DNA from: Halicephalobus mephisto
Taxonomy: Eukaryota; Nematoda; Chromadorea; Rhabditida; Panagrolaimidae
Assembly: GCA_009193035.1 (NCBI GenBank)
Contig: SWDT01000058.1
Location: 620,001-684,000 of the forward strand
Direction: 5' to 3'
Length of the DNA stretch: 64,000 bases
Shown here piece by piece: positions 11,901 to 23,100 of the stretch. The position numbers and the translations under genes were made by a program. The notes beneath the pieces are model-generated. The model did not search any database. It was not told where the DNA came from and saw only the letters and a program-made list of their open reading frames with translations. The stretch's first letter is position 1; each line of letters opens with the position of its first letter.

Positions 11901-14900
11901 CTTTCCAAAATCTAGAGTTTTATATATCTCTGAAAATCTTTAAAATTCATATTTTAAAAATTTTATAATTTTATATTTTTCACAGTAATGTGATTTTCAA
12001 AATTTAAAATTTTAGAAGTCTCTAAAAATCTCAAAATTCGTGTCAAACAAATCATTTTTTGTTTTTTTTACAGTAGTACGAATTTTGAGATAAACCGAAA
12101 AAACCCATTGCTTTCGATGACATGACATGAGGACTTGATTTCTCCGACTGTACAACAGTGGCCTCCTAGCGACGTTTACTCCCTTTTTTCTTTCTTTTTC
12201 GATCTGCATTGATTTCGAAATTCATTTTAAATTAATATTTCTTTTTTAACTAAAATATTGAATTAATTTAAATATTGAAAAATTAATATAAAAAAGAAAT
12301 AAATGAGATAAATCTAGTGGAATGGAGAGAGGAAATCTCCTACAGCTCCTCAGCGACGTTTGCTCCCTGTTTTTTTCCTTTTTCGATCTGTATTGATTTC
12401 GAAATTCTTTCTAAATTAATATTTCTTTTTTAACTAAAATATTGAATTAATTTAAATATTGAAAAATTAATATAAAAAAGAAATAAATGAGATAAATCTA
12501 GTGGAATGGAGAGAGGAAATCTCCTACAGCTCCCCAGCGACGTTTACTCCCTGTTTTTTTCCCTTTTTCGATCTGCATTGATTTTGAAATTCTTTTTAAA
12601 TTAATATTTTTTATTTAATTGAGATATTAAGTTAGTTTAATTGTTAAAAAATTGATATAAAAAAGAAAGAAATGAGATAAATCTAGTGAAATGGAGAGGG
12701 AGGAAATCTCCTACAGCTCCTCAGCGACGTTTGCTCCCTGTTTTTTTCCTTTTTCGATCTGTATTGATTTCGAAATTCTTTTTAAATTAATATTTTTTAT
12801 TTAATTGAGATATTAATTTAATTTAATTGTTAAAAAATTAATATAAAAAAGAAATAAATGAGATAAATCTGGTGGAATGGAGGGAGGAAATGTCGCTGGG
12901 GACGACTGTCGTACAGCCGTTCTTCTGAATTCAACGGTCCCCGTTCCCAAATTCACCAATTTTTGTCCAAACAAGACTGACTACCGAAACTATTTCTATC
13001 CAGTCACGGACCAAAGCTGGCTTCAGTTTTTTTCTAGATCAGTGTCCACAAAGAATCCAAACATGATCCGCACAAGGACTAGCCTCCTTCGGCCGGACCG
13101 TGGATGGACCCGGTCGATTGTCTGTGTAATTCGCGCACGTCTATCACATCTGCTCTACCCTTGTCGATCCGCCACCGCCCATCTCCCAACCATTTTTGCG
13201 CGCGTATCCTGATGATTTTTATTATTTTATTTAGGTTACATTTTAAAAAATATTCCTTCTAAAATACAAAATTTATAATTTATAACATTTTTATTACAAA
13301 ATACACAATTTCAAATTTCTCTTATTTTTAGTTGATCCATGTCCTCAGGCAATTTTCATTTTTTTAATTTTAGAGATATTTTCGGTCTTTTTAGAATACA
13401 TAATCTGTAATTTTTAACATTTTTGTTATGAAATACATGAAGATTTTTAAATTCTAATTGATCCATGTCCTCAGGCGATTTTCATTTTTTCAATTTCTAA
13501 AAATATTTCCGTCAGAATACACAATCTAGAATTTTTTGTATTCTTATTTGGAATAGATAAAGATTTCCATTGTTTTAGACTACATTTCTAGTATTTTTTA
13601 AAATGTATAACTTAGAAGTTTTAAAATTTCAAGTTACTTAGAAATTTTTCTAATTTTAATTGATCTATATTCTGAGATTATTTTTATTATTTTATTTATA
13701 TTAAATTTTTAACAATTATTTTTTAAAATCTATAGCTTAGAAGTTTTAAAATTTCAAGTTACTTTGAAATTTTTTGATTTTAATTGATCTATATTGTCAG
13801 GTTATTTTTATTATTTTATTTATATTAAATTTTTAACGGTTATTTTCTAAAGTATATAATTTAGATATTTTTCCAATTGTAATTGATCTATGTCCTCAGG
13901 TTATTTTTATTATTTTATTTATATAAAATTTTTAACATTTATTTTTTAAAATTTATAATTTAGAAGTTTTAAAATTTCAAGTTCCTTAAAAATTTTTCCA
14001 ATTTTAAGTAATCTATATTCTGAGGTTATTTTTATTATTTTATTTATTTTAAATTTCCAGAGATATCTGGTTTTTTTAGAGCACATGAATTATGGATTTT
14101 TTATTTTTTAGTTTAGAATATATAGTTGTTTTTATTGTTTTTTCTAGACTACATCCCTTGGTGATTTTTACTATTTTATTCGGACTACATCTCTAGAGAT
14201 ATTTTCGGCATTTTGTTTCGAGCAAATAAATTAATAATTTTCTTCATTTTGTGTACAGTAATTCCATGGTTTTTATTTTAGTTGAGTCATGTCTCTAGAG
14301 ATATTTGAAGTTCATTTTTTTATTTAGAACATATGACAATAATTTTCCGTATTTTACGCGGAGTACTTCCATATTTTTTTTATTTATTTAGGACACTTCC
14401 TGGTGATCTTTGTCGTTTTTTTTCAAAGTGCATTCCACCGTGATTTGTTTCATTTGGTGTACTCAATAATTTTCTTTTTTATTTAAAGTACTGTCATAGT
14501 TATTTTTTGAGGTACATAATCAATGATTTATTACTTTATTTTAGACTTTTTTGGATGTTTTTTCTTACTGTATTTACAGTACACTTTGTAGATTTTTACT
14601 GTATCTACAGTATATTTTCGTGATAGATTTCTACCGTATTTACAGTATATTTTCTTAGTTAATTTTTATCTTGTCTACAGTACTCTCTTAATTGATTTTT
14701 ACCGTATCTACAGTATGTTTTCTTAATTTTTATCTTATCTACAGTACTCTCTTAATTAATTTTCATCTTATCTACAGTACTCTCTTAATTAATTTTTACC
14801 GTATCTACAGTATGTTTTCTTAATTGATTTCTACCGTATCTACAGTATGTTTTCTTAATTGATTTCTGCCGTATCTACAGTACACTTTCTTAATTATTTT

Positions 14901-17900
14901 ATTTAAAATCCCCTCAGGCAGTTTTCATTATTCTACAGTGCTTTCTTTAACTAATTTTTATTTTGAATATTTTAATTATTGTTTTTTTAATCTATATTGT
15001 ATTTTTTGCTTATTTAAATTTTTTAAATATTATTTACATCCTATTTTTAATCGTTGTTTATTATTAAAGTAATTTTTCACATTTTCATCTTTTTCGATTA
15101 TTTCAGAATTCCAAGAATTTCATAAAAATTTTTAAACATAAATTTTCAAAATTTTTATTTCATATTTTTTATATAAAAAAATAAAAATTTATAGTTGTCA
15201 GTTTGTTCCATTTTTAGAATTTTTAAATAAAATTATTGATTTTTAAAATTTAAAGTTTTTAAAGATTTTTAAAATTAAAAAAATTTTTTTCCAATTTTTA
15301 AATTAATTTTAGATTTTTATTTTTTTTTCGGATTTTTAAATTAATTTTAGATTTTTATTTTTTTTTTCGGATTGTTGTGAATTTTTAATTTTTAAGATTT
15401 TTAAGTTTTATTTTTTTAGGATTCTATTGATTGTCCTGATCTTCCACCGAATCTCGAGAAAGTCGAGAGTACGGCTCCAGAAGTCAATTTCGAGTTGGAT
15501 GACGAAGAACCTCCTGAGTTGGAACGTGTTCAAGAAGATCCTCCAAAATTGCCGGAATCAGAAGCCATGGCTGTGTTGAGGAGTCGGACTCCTCAGCAGC
15601 AGCTCCAGAAGAAGTCCAGAAAGTCAAATTCGAAAAAAATTCTTACTGTAAAAAAGAAAAAAAGTGAAAATAATTCTCCTCCTCCACTTGACATTTTCAA
15701 ATCGTCGATGAAACTCAGAGAATCCTCGACTTCCAGCGGAGTATCGTCTTTGGACGACTGCGAATCCCCCGGATGTTCCCCTCTGGCCCCGATCAACGAA
15801 AATAACAGACGGTCTTCGAGACTCCAGAACCCCGTCACCCCCCCGAACCCCAGGGGCAGGAAAAGGAAAAGCGAATCCCCCCTCAAGGAAGACAAAGAAC
15901 CGACCAAAAAACGGCCCAAACAATCCAAATCCGCAAAAAGAAAGAAAACAAAGAAAACCGAAGTTTTGTCCAACTGGATCCCCATCGGAAGACCCTTCGC
16001 CGAATACGTCCATGTCGAAGTATGTTCGATTTTTTAAATTTACTCATTTTCACAATTTTTAAATTAATTTATTTTTGTATTTTTTTAAATTTACTTATTT
16101 TTAGATTCTTTAAAAGTCATTTATTTTTAGACTTTTTAAATTCACTTATTTTTGTATTTTTTAAATTAATTTATTTTTGTATTTTTTTAAATTTGCTTAT
16201 TTTTGTATTTTTTAAATTTACTTATTTTTCAGATTTTTTAAATTAATTTATTTTTGTATTTTTTTAAATTAATTTATTTTTAGACTTTTTAAATTTATTT
16301 ATTTTTGTATTTTTTTAAATTTACTTATTTTTCAGATTTTTTAAATTAATTTATTTTTGTATTTTTTTAAATTTACTTATTTTTCAGAACGAATCAGCCC
16401 CGAAGCCCCTCTGTTGCTACCCCGCGGTGAAGCACCGTCTGGAGCAGATTGTGTTCCACAACGGAGACGTCATCTGCGTGAGTGCAGGAGAAGGGGAACC
16501 GGACAACATCGGAAAAATCAACAGGATCTTCAGAGACAAGAATGGAAACATAGCTGCTTCTGTTTTCTGGTACTATCGTTACGATCAATGTATTCTGAAG
16601 CCAGAAGACAAGGAAGCTTTCGAAAGACGGAATCAGATCCACGAAAGGGAGTTGATGGCTTCTAGACATCTGGACACCATTTCCTGCGACTCGATTCAGT
16701 CACAAGCCTTCGTTCTGACCCTCAGTGAATATTGCAGGTGGGTTGGCATACTGTAGTTTCGTAATCCATAAATACGTATGAACAGTGCGAGTCATGATCG
16801 CCACCACCGCTCCCGGGATTACATAAGCTTTATATCTTGGAATAAAGACATCAGATCGGAAAGACAAATCCCAAAACCTTTGTTTAACATTCCAACAACT
16901 CAAAAAAATTTAAAAATAACAAAAATTCCTAAAAAAAATTTTTAAAAAATTCCTCAAAAAAATTTTAAAAAAACTCCTCAAAAAAATTAAAAAATAACAA
17001 AAATTTTAAAAAATTAAAAAATAACAAAAGTTTTCAAAAAATTCCTCAAAAAAATTAAAATTTTCTAAAATTAAAGAATTTTTAAATTTTTAAAAATAAT
17101 GAAATTTTAAATTTTGAAGAATTAGAATTTTAAATATAAAAAAAATTTTATTTAAAATTTTCAAAAATAATGAAATTTTGAAAAATTAAAATTTTCAGAA
17201 TTAAAAATTACAGAATTTTAAATATTAAAAGTAACATTTTCAGACACGTGGCTGAAAATAAATTTGATCTCCTGCCCCCAAAGTTACAAACAAGATGTAC
17301 CGAAATGTGGTCTCGAGGAGAGGACAACTACCCCCGGAGGCACTTGTCTCCACATGAGGATACTGTACCGGAATTGGTAAGTACTGTAAAAACAATTACT
17401 ATCTTTAAAAAGTGATTTTTCTAATTTTCGGTCTTGACACGAAAAATTTTATTTTTTGAAAATAAATTATCGATTACGGTAATTTTGAAATTAATTTTTA
17501 TAAATTTTAATTGAATAATTTTTTCAGTTGAGAAAATTTTACTTTTTTTCATTTAAAAAAAATGAATTTGTTCGAAAATTTCTCAAAATTCTAGAACCTT
17601 CAAAAATTTAGAAATTTTCTAAAAATTTTCCCAAAATCCAAAAATCTTTGAAAATGTATCAAAATTCTAGAATTTCTAAATTCTAGAACCTTCTAAAATA
17701 TTTTTGAAAATCTTTCTAAAAATTCAAAAATTTCAAAATTCATAAATCTTTGAAAATTTTAGAAATTTTTCGAAATTAATTTAAAATTTTCGAAATTATC
17801 TGAAATTGAAAATCCTAAAACTTAAAAAATCCGTGTCAGGACCATTTAAATTTGACATTACTGTAGATTCGCGATCAAAGTCGTAACTTTGAATTTTAAA

Positions 17901-18172
17901 ATTTACGTGATTTTCGAAAATTGAAAAATGTAAATAAACTCGGAACTATTTTTAAAATTAATTGACATAAATTACGTTTTAAATTTCAGGTTTACTTTTG
18001 TCGTCGGTACTACAGTCTCGACAAAAAAAGGATTTTCAACGGATTCCCGAGCGGAAATGTCCCGAAACGACGTCAGAGCAGGGGCAAGAACAGCCTTATC
18101 CAGCAGTCCCTGGATGACGATATCGAGAATCAATTTGCCGGATCTAAGCCGAGTAAACGAGTCTCCGTCTGA
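5947..18172 (+). CDS. BAHD1-like BAH-domain chromatin protein
   Basis: Six exons join in phase: 5947-6173, 7397-7853, 15420-16019, 16388-16737, 17244-17376, 17990-18172, giving about 649 residues. The N-terminal 428 residues look disordered. They are rich in Pro/Gln, with a seven-glutamine run near residue 150, then acidic patches and basic NLS-like clusters (RGRKRKSE, KKRPKQSKSAKRKK). Exons 4-6 encode a BAH domain. Recognisable blocks are VFHNGDVICV, SVFWYYRYDQ, MASRHLD, FVLTLSEYCR, and then HLSPHEDTVPELVYFCR, which matches the order seen in vertebrate BAHD1. BAHD1/BAHCC1-type BAH domains read H3K27me3 and act in heterochromatin repression, so a nuclear silencing role is inferred. Exon 2 has a weak GTTGGT donor and intron 2 is 7.6 kb, so a split into two genes is the main alternative. 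The perfect phase argues against it. Start chosen at MASLIHQLL; the ATG at 5767 would add 60 residues. Confidence 0.8.
6922..7115. mobile_element. MITE-like element, family 1 (diverged copy)
   Basis: Lies in intron 1 (6174-7396) of the BAH gene. It begins 'ggtcctgatgtgaaa' and ends 'ttgtgtcgggacc', inverted termini of the family seen at 24950, 37836, 46261, 48226 and 49253. Its internal 'gcgttagaagcaatg' block links it to the 37836 and 48226 copies. No coding capacity. Confidence 0.7.
8310..8430. repeat. 25-bp tandem repeat
   Basis: Four to five copies of a 25-bp unit alternating 'gtttaaaaataaaaa' and 'atttaaaaaa'. The following 8430-9350 is irregular A/T sequence with no feature seen. Confidence 0.85.
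9360..9690. repeat. A/T tandem repeat on 'aatattaaaatta'
   Basis: About ten copies of 'aatattaaaattatt' separated by T-runs, each 25-35 bp apart. From 9690 to 10075 only unique A/T-rich DNA is visible. Confidence 0.75.
10078..10375. repeat. 28-bp tandem repeat
   Basis: About eleven copies of 'tttagtatagaaatattta' plus spacer at a 28-bp period, with later units drifting to 'ttttattataaaaatat' and 'ttactgtaaaaat'. Confidence 0.85.
10400..10560. other. GC-richer island in intron 2 with short palindrome
   Basis: About 160 bp of mixed composition inside A/T repeats. It contains 'gtacatggatctctagatgtac' (10412-10433), whose ends GTACAT/ATGTAC can pair. Then come a C-rich tract and a 'gtgcaggatctagag' stretch. 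No long frame. It could be an intronic enhancer or alternative promoter, but function is unknown. Confidence 0.3.
11280..11500. repeat. tandem repeat on 'aaaatcctaaaatttcgtaaaac'
   Basis: Units of 30-35 bp containing 'aaaatcctaaaatttcg' and 'taaaactcaaa' repeat about six times. A further diverged 'tctagaatt' region follows to 12010. The long antisense frames here are repeat artefacts. Confidence 0.75.
12130..12895. repeat. satellite-like tandem array, about 180-190 bp unit, four copies
   Basis: Four head-to-tail copies. Each contains 'agcgacgttt(g/a)ctccct', 'tttcgatctg(c/t)attgattt', an internal A/T inverted repeat, and 'gagataaatctagtgg' followed by 'atggagag'. The 'gatctg(c/t)attg' landmark lies near 12200, 12387, 12569 and 12757. 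The same unit occurs twice in reverse orientation at 29250-29620. This is a dispersed satellite, not a gene. Confidence 0.9.
12890..13212 (+). other. unique GC-richer island next to the satellite array
   Basis: A 320-bp block of normal composition with a 111-codon open frame (ATG 12877, stop ending 13212). The frame starts inside the repeat unit and its product has no motif I recognise. The block contains 'ccttcggccggaccgtgg' and ends 'gcgcgcgtatcctga'. It may be an unmasked insertion, an intronic regulatory block or an exon of an unmodelled isoform. Confidence 0.25.
13320..14150. repeat. tandem repeat with 'ttgatcyatgtcctcagg'
   Basis: Copies of 'attgatctatgtcctcagg' followed by 'ttatttttattattttattt' recur near 13333, 13449, 13660, 13780, 13877 and 14000. 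The period is roughly 100-120 bp with strong divergence. Confidence 0.75.
14560..14895. repeat. tandem repeat on 'accgtatctacagtat'
   Basis: About nine copies of 'taccgtatctacagta' followed by 'ttttcttaattgattt', spaced 34-38 bp. The rest of the intron up to 15419 is A/T-rich, ending in a duplicated block at 15290-15370. Confidence 0.85.
16020..16387 (+). repeat. intron 3 of the BAH gene composed of repeats that reiterate splice-acceptor-like sequence
   Basis: Nearly the whole 368-nt intron is a 30-35 bp A/T repeat ('ttatttttgtatttttttaaatt'-like, given here as its core 'tatttttgtattttttta'). Three units end in TTTTTCAG, including the real acceptor at 16387. The donor is a consensus GTATGT. 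Confidence 0.85.
16760..16905. other. GC-richer island in intron 4, possible structured RNA
   Basis: Intron 4 (16738-17243) starts with about 145 bp of ordinary composition before turning A/T-rich. On the minus strand a short hairpin can form around 'gtggcga ... tcgcac' with a 7-nt loop. No known RNA family is recognisable and there are no C/D-box pairs. The antisense 67-codon frame has no recognisable motif. Confidence 0.25.
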
Positions 18173-18423
18173 GTTGAGCCATTCCTTAATCTCGAGATTA
18201 ATCAAGTTTTAAATCCATACGAGTAGAATCTTCTTCTCGCCGAGACATTTCGGTCTCTATTATGATTTTTGACTTTTTGTAGCCTTTTATAATTACGGTA
18301 GATTTTTAACAAACGAGGTAGTAGTAAAATATTACTGTAATCTAGTTGGATAAATCTTAAGTGCTTTTGATATATTAATTTGTATATAAAATTGACCGAT
18401 TTTGACCTCATGACAGACATGAG

Positions 18424-18429
18424 AATAAA
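18424..18429 (+). terminator. polyadenylation signal of the BAH gene
   Basis: AATAAA 252 bp after the stop codon at 18172 is the first canonical signal on this strand. A 3'UTR of about 270 nt follows from it. Confidence 0.6.
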
Positions 18430-19884
18430 CGTCCGTCACGTGATTGTCCGTCCGTCAGACCCGGCTTTGCTGTTTTTCCAGGGGCGGAGACCAGTCAAAC
18501 ACGAGTTTCGGAGGAAAGAAGAGCTTGTTGACTGACTCCCTTCTCCGTCTTCTATCCAAAAACACTGCCTTGTGGACTGAGAAAAAACACATTTGAGAAA
18601 GTTGGGGAACCTGGCAAAATATTGTTTCTGGAGGAAGTGATAAACAATCCAAGTCTCAGGGTCCCGGAACGAAAAGTCAAAGACCAAAAATGGAACTCGT
18701 AATGTTCCATTTCGTCCATCCTAAAGTCTTGAAATAAAAGAAGTCCTACAGTAAGAAGTTCATTTCGGGACAAATTTCAATAAAAATTTAAACATTTAAA
18801 AATTTAAAATTGCACTAAATACTCCTACAGTATGCAGACAACTTTTAAATAACTTTTTAGTCTTTACAAATACTGTAAAAGATATACTGGTACTGTAAAA
18901 AATAAGCAATGTCGTTTCTGAAGTCCTATTTACTAAAAATTAAAAATTAAAAAAGTAAATTAAAAAATCTTTAAAAATTAAAAATTAAAATAAATTCAAA
19001 GATCTCTAAAAATTAAAAAACAAAATTTTAAAAATTTATAAAAATTAAAAAACAAAATTTTTTAAATCTAAAAACTTTAAAGTTTTATAAATTTGAAAAA
19101 TTTTATTTTTAAAAATAAAATCTAAAAAATCTAAAAAATTAAAAAACAAAATTTCAAAAATCTGAAAAATTGAAAAATTAAATTTCAAAAATCTAAAAAA
19201 TTTAAAAATAAAACTTTTATAATGGTTTTAGAAAACTTCGAAAATTTTAAAAATATCTGGATCATTATTCGCGTCAGGACCAAAATTAAACAGTTTTTCA
19301 CTTTAATTAACTATTTTATTTATATTTTGATGAATGAATAAACCTAAAACAAATTAACTTTATTATTTATAAGCAAAAACGATCAATAATTGTGTAATAA
19401 ATTTTCAAAAATAACAAAATCGGCCGTTTGAAAACAAAGTAGTTTACAAAAATTCGTTCAAATATACACAAAAATATTTAAAATTTAAAAAAATTAAAAA
19501 TTAAATTTTTAAATTTATTAAACAATTTTTATTTTTTATAGTTTTAGAGATTCGTGTCAAGACAACTTCGTAAAAATGACTATTTTTAATAATTTTAGAA
19601 TTTTGAAATTTTTCGAAATCGAAAAAATTTTAAAATTTCGTAAAATCGAAAATTTAAAAAATCCTAAAAATTCCCGTTAGGACCACTTTGCAGAAATTTT
19701 GTTAAATTTCATAATATTGTAATTTTTGCACGAATTTTAAGAACTTTTTTGAAATTTGGAGACAATTTTATAAAATTTCCTAATTTCCACAACAACACGA
19801 TTTGTAACATTTGTGAAATTCTAATTAATTTACAAAATAAAAATAATTCAAAAATATTCAATTTTATTTAAAAATATTTTCCAG
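18430..19884. other. intergenic region with one GC-richer block
   Basis: 18430-18780 has ordinary composition and several short frames on both strands. A plus frame after a 'tttttccag' acceptor (18480) stays open for about 37 codons and ends at a TGA near 18597, with no clear donor. 18781-19884 is A/T tandem sequence with scattered 'cgtcaggacc' motifs. No feature is firmly supported. Confidence 0.35.
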
Positions 19885-20082
19885 ACATTTCTGAACGGAA
19901 ATCGTACAATATTGACGGACTGGATCAGGTTAGGGTTCTTTAACTTATCAGCTTATGAGTAGTTTTTTAATTTCCTAATTCTTAAACACAGTACCTTTAT
20001 TGACCAAGACGAAATTTGCGTCACCAAATGGAATCCACTAATCACTGTCTTCAATAACGCAAAGTGCCCGTTTATCCTGTAG
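19885..20082 (+). CDS. last two coding exons of an unrecognised gene (5' part not found)
   Basis: Two exons with good splice signals join in phase. Exon 19885-19928 follows TTTTCCAG and ends at a GTTAGG donor. A 63-nt intron follows, then exon 19992-20082 after ACACAG, ending in TAG. They read about 44 residues, including NGNRTILTDWIS, TFIDQDEICVTKWNP and FNNAKCPFIL, of normal protein-like composition. I do not recognise the family. No exon ending in the required phase 0 was found upstream in the A/T-rich 1.1 kb, so the 5' part may lie across a long intron or be lost. AATAAA at 20132-20137 would serve as its polyadenylation signal. It sits only 89 bp before the next start codon. Confidence 0.4.
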
Positions 20083-20171
20083 AATCCTCTCAGAAACCCG
20101 ATTACAGAAAACTCTGGGCCGTCTTTGCTTGAATAAAACTCTCAGTCATCTAGACAAATTAGTCAAGAGGG
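20083..20171 (+). promoter_or_regulatory. short intercistronic spacer with AATAAA and CTCTCAG acceptor
   Basis: AATAAA (20132-20137) is followed at once by 'ctctcag' ending at 20144, then 27 nt to the receptor ATG. Such tight polyA-then-acceptor spacing resembles nematode trans-spliced gene pairs. SL1 versus SL2 cannot be told from sequence. Confidence 0.4.
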
Positions 20172-23100
20172 ATGACGGTCTTCTCAACCTATTGTATCGT
20201 TGGATGTCTAGTTGGCATTGTCCTCAATGCCTTCTTCCTGATCGTGACTCATCTGAGAAGAGTCGAAGGATTTCAGGTTAGGATTCACCAGGATAAATGG
20301 TAATAATCTCCGAAACTTCAGGAGGTTCTGATATTCATGCAGAACATATCCATCGGATACATCCTGATGTCCATTTGTCTCGTGGCTATCGTACCCCAAT
20401 CTGTGACATTGGGATCGGCGAATATTATTATCCCTTATGGATTGTTGGACTCCTTCGAACCGAACTTCTTGGTAAGTTAATTTAAATACAAAATTCAAAT
20501 TTAAAGAATTCTCAAACATCGCATATCTAAAAAATGACCCATGTTTTCTTCTACTCACAAGAGTACATTGTAACGGTTCTAATGTATCAGATATATTGTA
20601 TTTAATGTATTTGATGCATTGAATACAATGCACTGATATCAACTTAATGTGCCAATAGGTTGAATATCACGTATTGGATAAGTTAGAACCGTTTTAATCT
20701 ATGGATATATTATATATCATGTACCTGATAAATTAGAACCGTACTAATGTACTGATATATTGAATATCGTGTATCTGATACATCAGAGCCATTTTAATCT
20801 AAGGATACATTATATATCATGTACCTGATAAATTAGAACCGTGCTAATGTACTAATACGTTGAATATCGTGTATCTGATACATTAGAACCGTTTTAATGT
20901 GCTGGTATATTATATACAGTGTATCTCACACACAAAGAGTATATTAAAACGGTTCTAATGTATCAGATACATTATATACAATTCAGCAATATCTATTCAA
21001 TACATCGATGTATCGATAAATTGAACATAATGTAGCCGATATATGAGAGCTGTTGTAATGTATTCATGCATTATATACCATGTACTCATTTTTTGTATAT
21101 AGTACTCGATAATTAGCATTTTTAATAATGAATTTATCTTAGAATAAATACATTTGAAATAATCCTTGATAAAAAAGGAAATTGAACTCCGTATATCATA
21201 GCAAACTCGAAATATTCACATACCAGCTTGTTCAATGTACTCGGATACTTTTTGTACGAAATTCTGCTGTTATCTAGAAATAAAAAAATCATCATGTTTA
21301 TCAGGAACTCATGTGATAGCAATTAAGTTCATCGTTATCTTTTGTTTTTGCGCAAAATTTTATTGTTATATAACAACAAAAAACCATGATTATCAGGAGT
21401 TTTTGTATCGAGAATTGGCTTTATTGTCATCTTAGGCCTTTGCGCGAAAGTTTACTGTCATCTAAAAACAAAACTTCTTCATTATCAGGAACTTTCGTGA
21501 TGAGAGTTAACTTTGTTTTTTATAAGTTGATTTTGTACGCAAAATTCACTCGCGCTTGAAATTAAGCGATTTGTTCGTGATCTTTAGGGAACTTTCGCGA
21601 CGAGAGTTAACTTCGTTTTTTTAAACCTCCTTTTGCGTGAAATCCCACTTGTGCTTAGAAACGAACTAATCATAATCCTTGGACTTTCGCGGCGAGAGTT
21701 GACTTTGCGTCCCGACGTAAAAACACCAAATTTGGGCAATTACTGTATCTGTATGAACTTCCTTGATTACTGTTTAAATTAGCAAATTACTACAATTTGA
21801 AAAGTAATAACTAGTATTTTTATTAATTGCGAAACAATTAAAAATCACAAGATTTCATCCAAATAACGTTCTATCTAGCTCATCCTGGGTAATTTACATA
21901 GAACCGGTTTCGCAAAAATCAAACGAGTTCCTTGGGGTCTTTGGTATTGGTGTAATGAGAGATTCTCCCAAGCAGAGACCAGAGGATTTCCTTGGGGTTT
22001 TTCAACTTCTGAATTGAAAAATAAAAATCACTATTTTTGTGGTTTTTGACATTCCATAATAAAGTTATAAAAATCTCCTCTAGGGGTTGTTTAAATCCTA
22101 AATCCAAAAACATAAAAGTTATCATTTTGGTACTTGTTGGAATTTGCCGAAGAAGGGGATAACTGTCCCGAATGTCCTCCCTTATCTACATCTGTAATTC
22201 TTAGACAAATGAATCTTTTTGGAGCACCTAGGAAGCCATCGTTACATTCTGAATCCTCAAAACTAAAATCTTGTTATTCATCGAATTTTTAAAATACCTA
22301 ATTTTACCAACTTTTTTTTCTAAATTTTTTACATTTTTAACATTCAACTTTGATAATTTTCAAAAAAGTAAAAATTCATTGAAAAAATAATTACTACGAA
22401 AGTACAATTTTGTAACTGACTAATTGAACAAAAACAATGAGTAATCTTTCGTTTTAAGACCCAAGAGAAAAACACATTATTATAAGTATTTAAAATTAAA
22501 GTTGATAAAAATGGTCTCAAGGGGAATTTCTACAAGATTATAAAACTATAGTAACCTACGTGACAATTTCGACTTTGCATGATTATTATTTCGCAATTTT
22601 TTACGATTTCGAAATTACTAGCACTATTATGTGAAATTATAAATCAAGATTTCCACGAAGTTGTCTTGACACGAATTTCTAAAACCTGATAGAAACTACG
22701 GTAGTTCAGGGTGATGGTTGTTTTGTAATTTCGAAATTAACTTTTTAGAAACAGATTAAATTTGAATATATCTGAGGACTTCTAGATTAAGACTACATAC
22801 GGTACACAACCTTCCGTTGTTTTTTAAAATTAATAATTACGCATTGGAGTTTTAATAAACGTTTAAAAAATTACAACAAATAATACAGTAATTTTTCGAA
22901 GTAAATGTCTTTGTTAATAAAAACATGCTTCAAATCTGGTTCTACCGTACCTATTTTCATAAAAACATCCGGATATTTAACTAGATTAAAGCTAATCATA
23001 CTGTAAGGATTAATCAAAATAATCGTCTTGTCATGCAAGAATCGTTAATGAAACAAAATTAAATGTAAAACAAGTTTTTTCAATTTGAGGAAAAATTTTC

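Larger units (their letters stand above)
7854..15419 (+). other. 7.6 kb intron 2 of the BAH gene
   Basis: Inferred from matching phase 0 at both ends. It is made almost wholly of A/T tandem repeats with a few GC-richer islands, listed separately. Large enough to house alternative promoters or nested genes, though none was convincingly found. Confidence 0.6.

Noticed and set aside
12877..13212. 111-codon ORF in BAH intron 2 as a nested gene.
   Set aside because: It begins inside the satellite unit, has no recognisable motif, no polyA signal nearby and no splice support; retained only as an island of unknown nature.
15593..16013. Two long antisense frames (about 130 codons each) over BAH exon 3.
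   Set aside because: They are shadows of the plus-strand exon, which joins in phase with five others and encodes NLS-like clusters.
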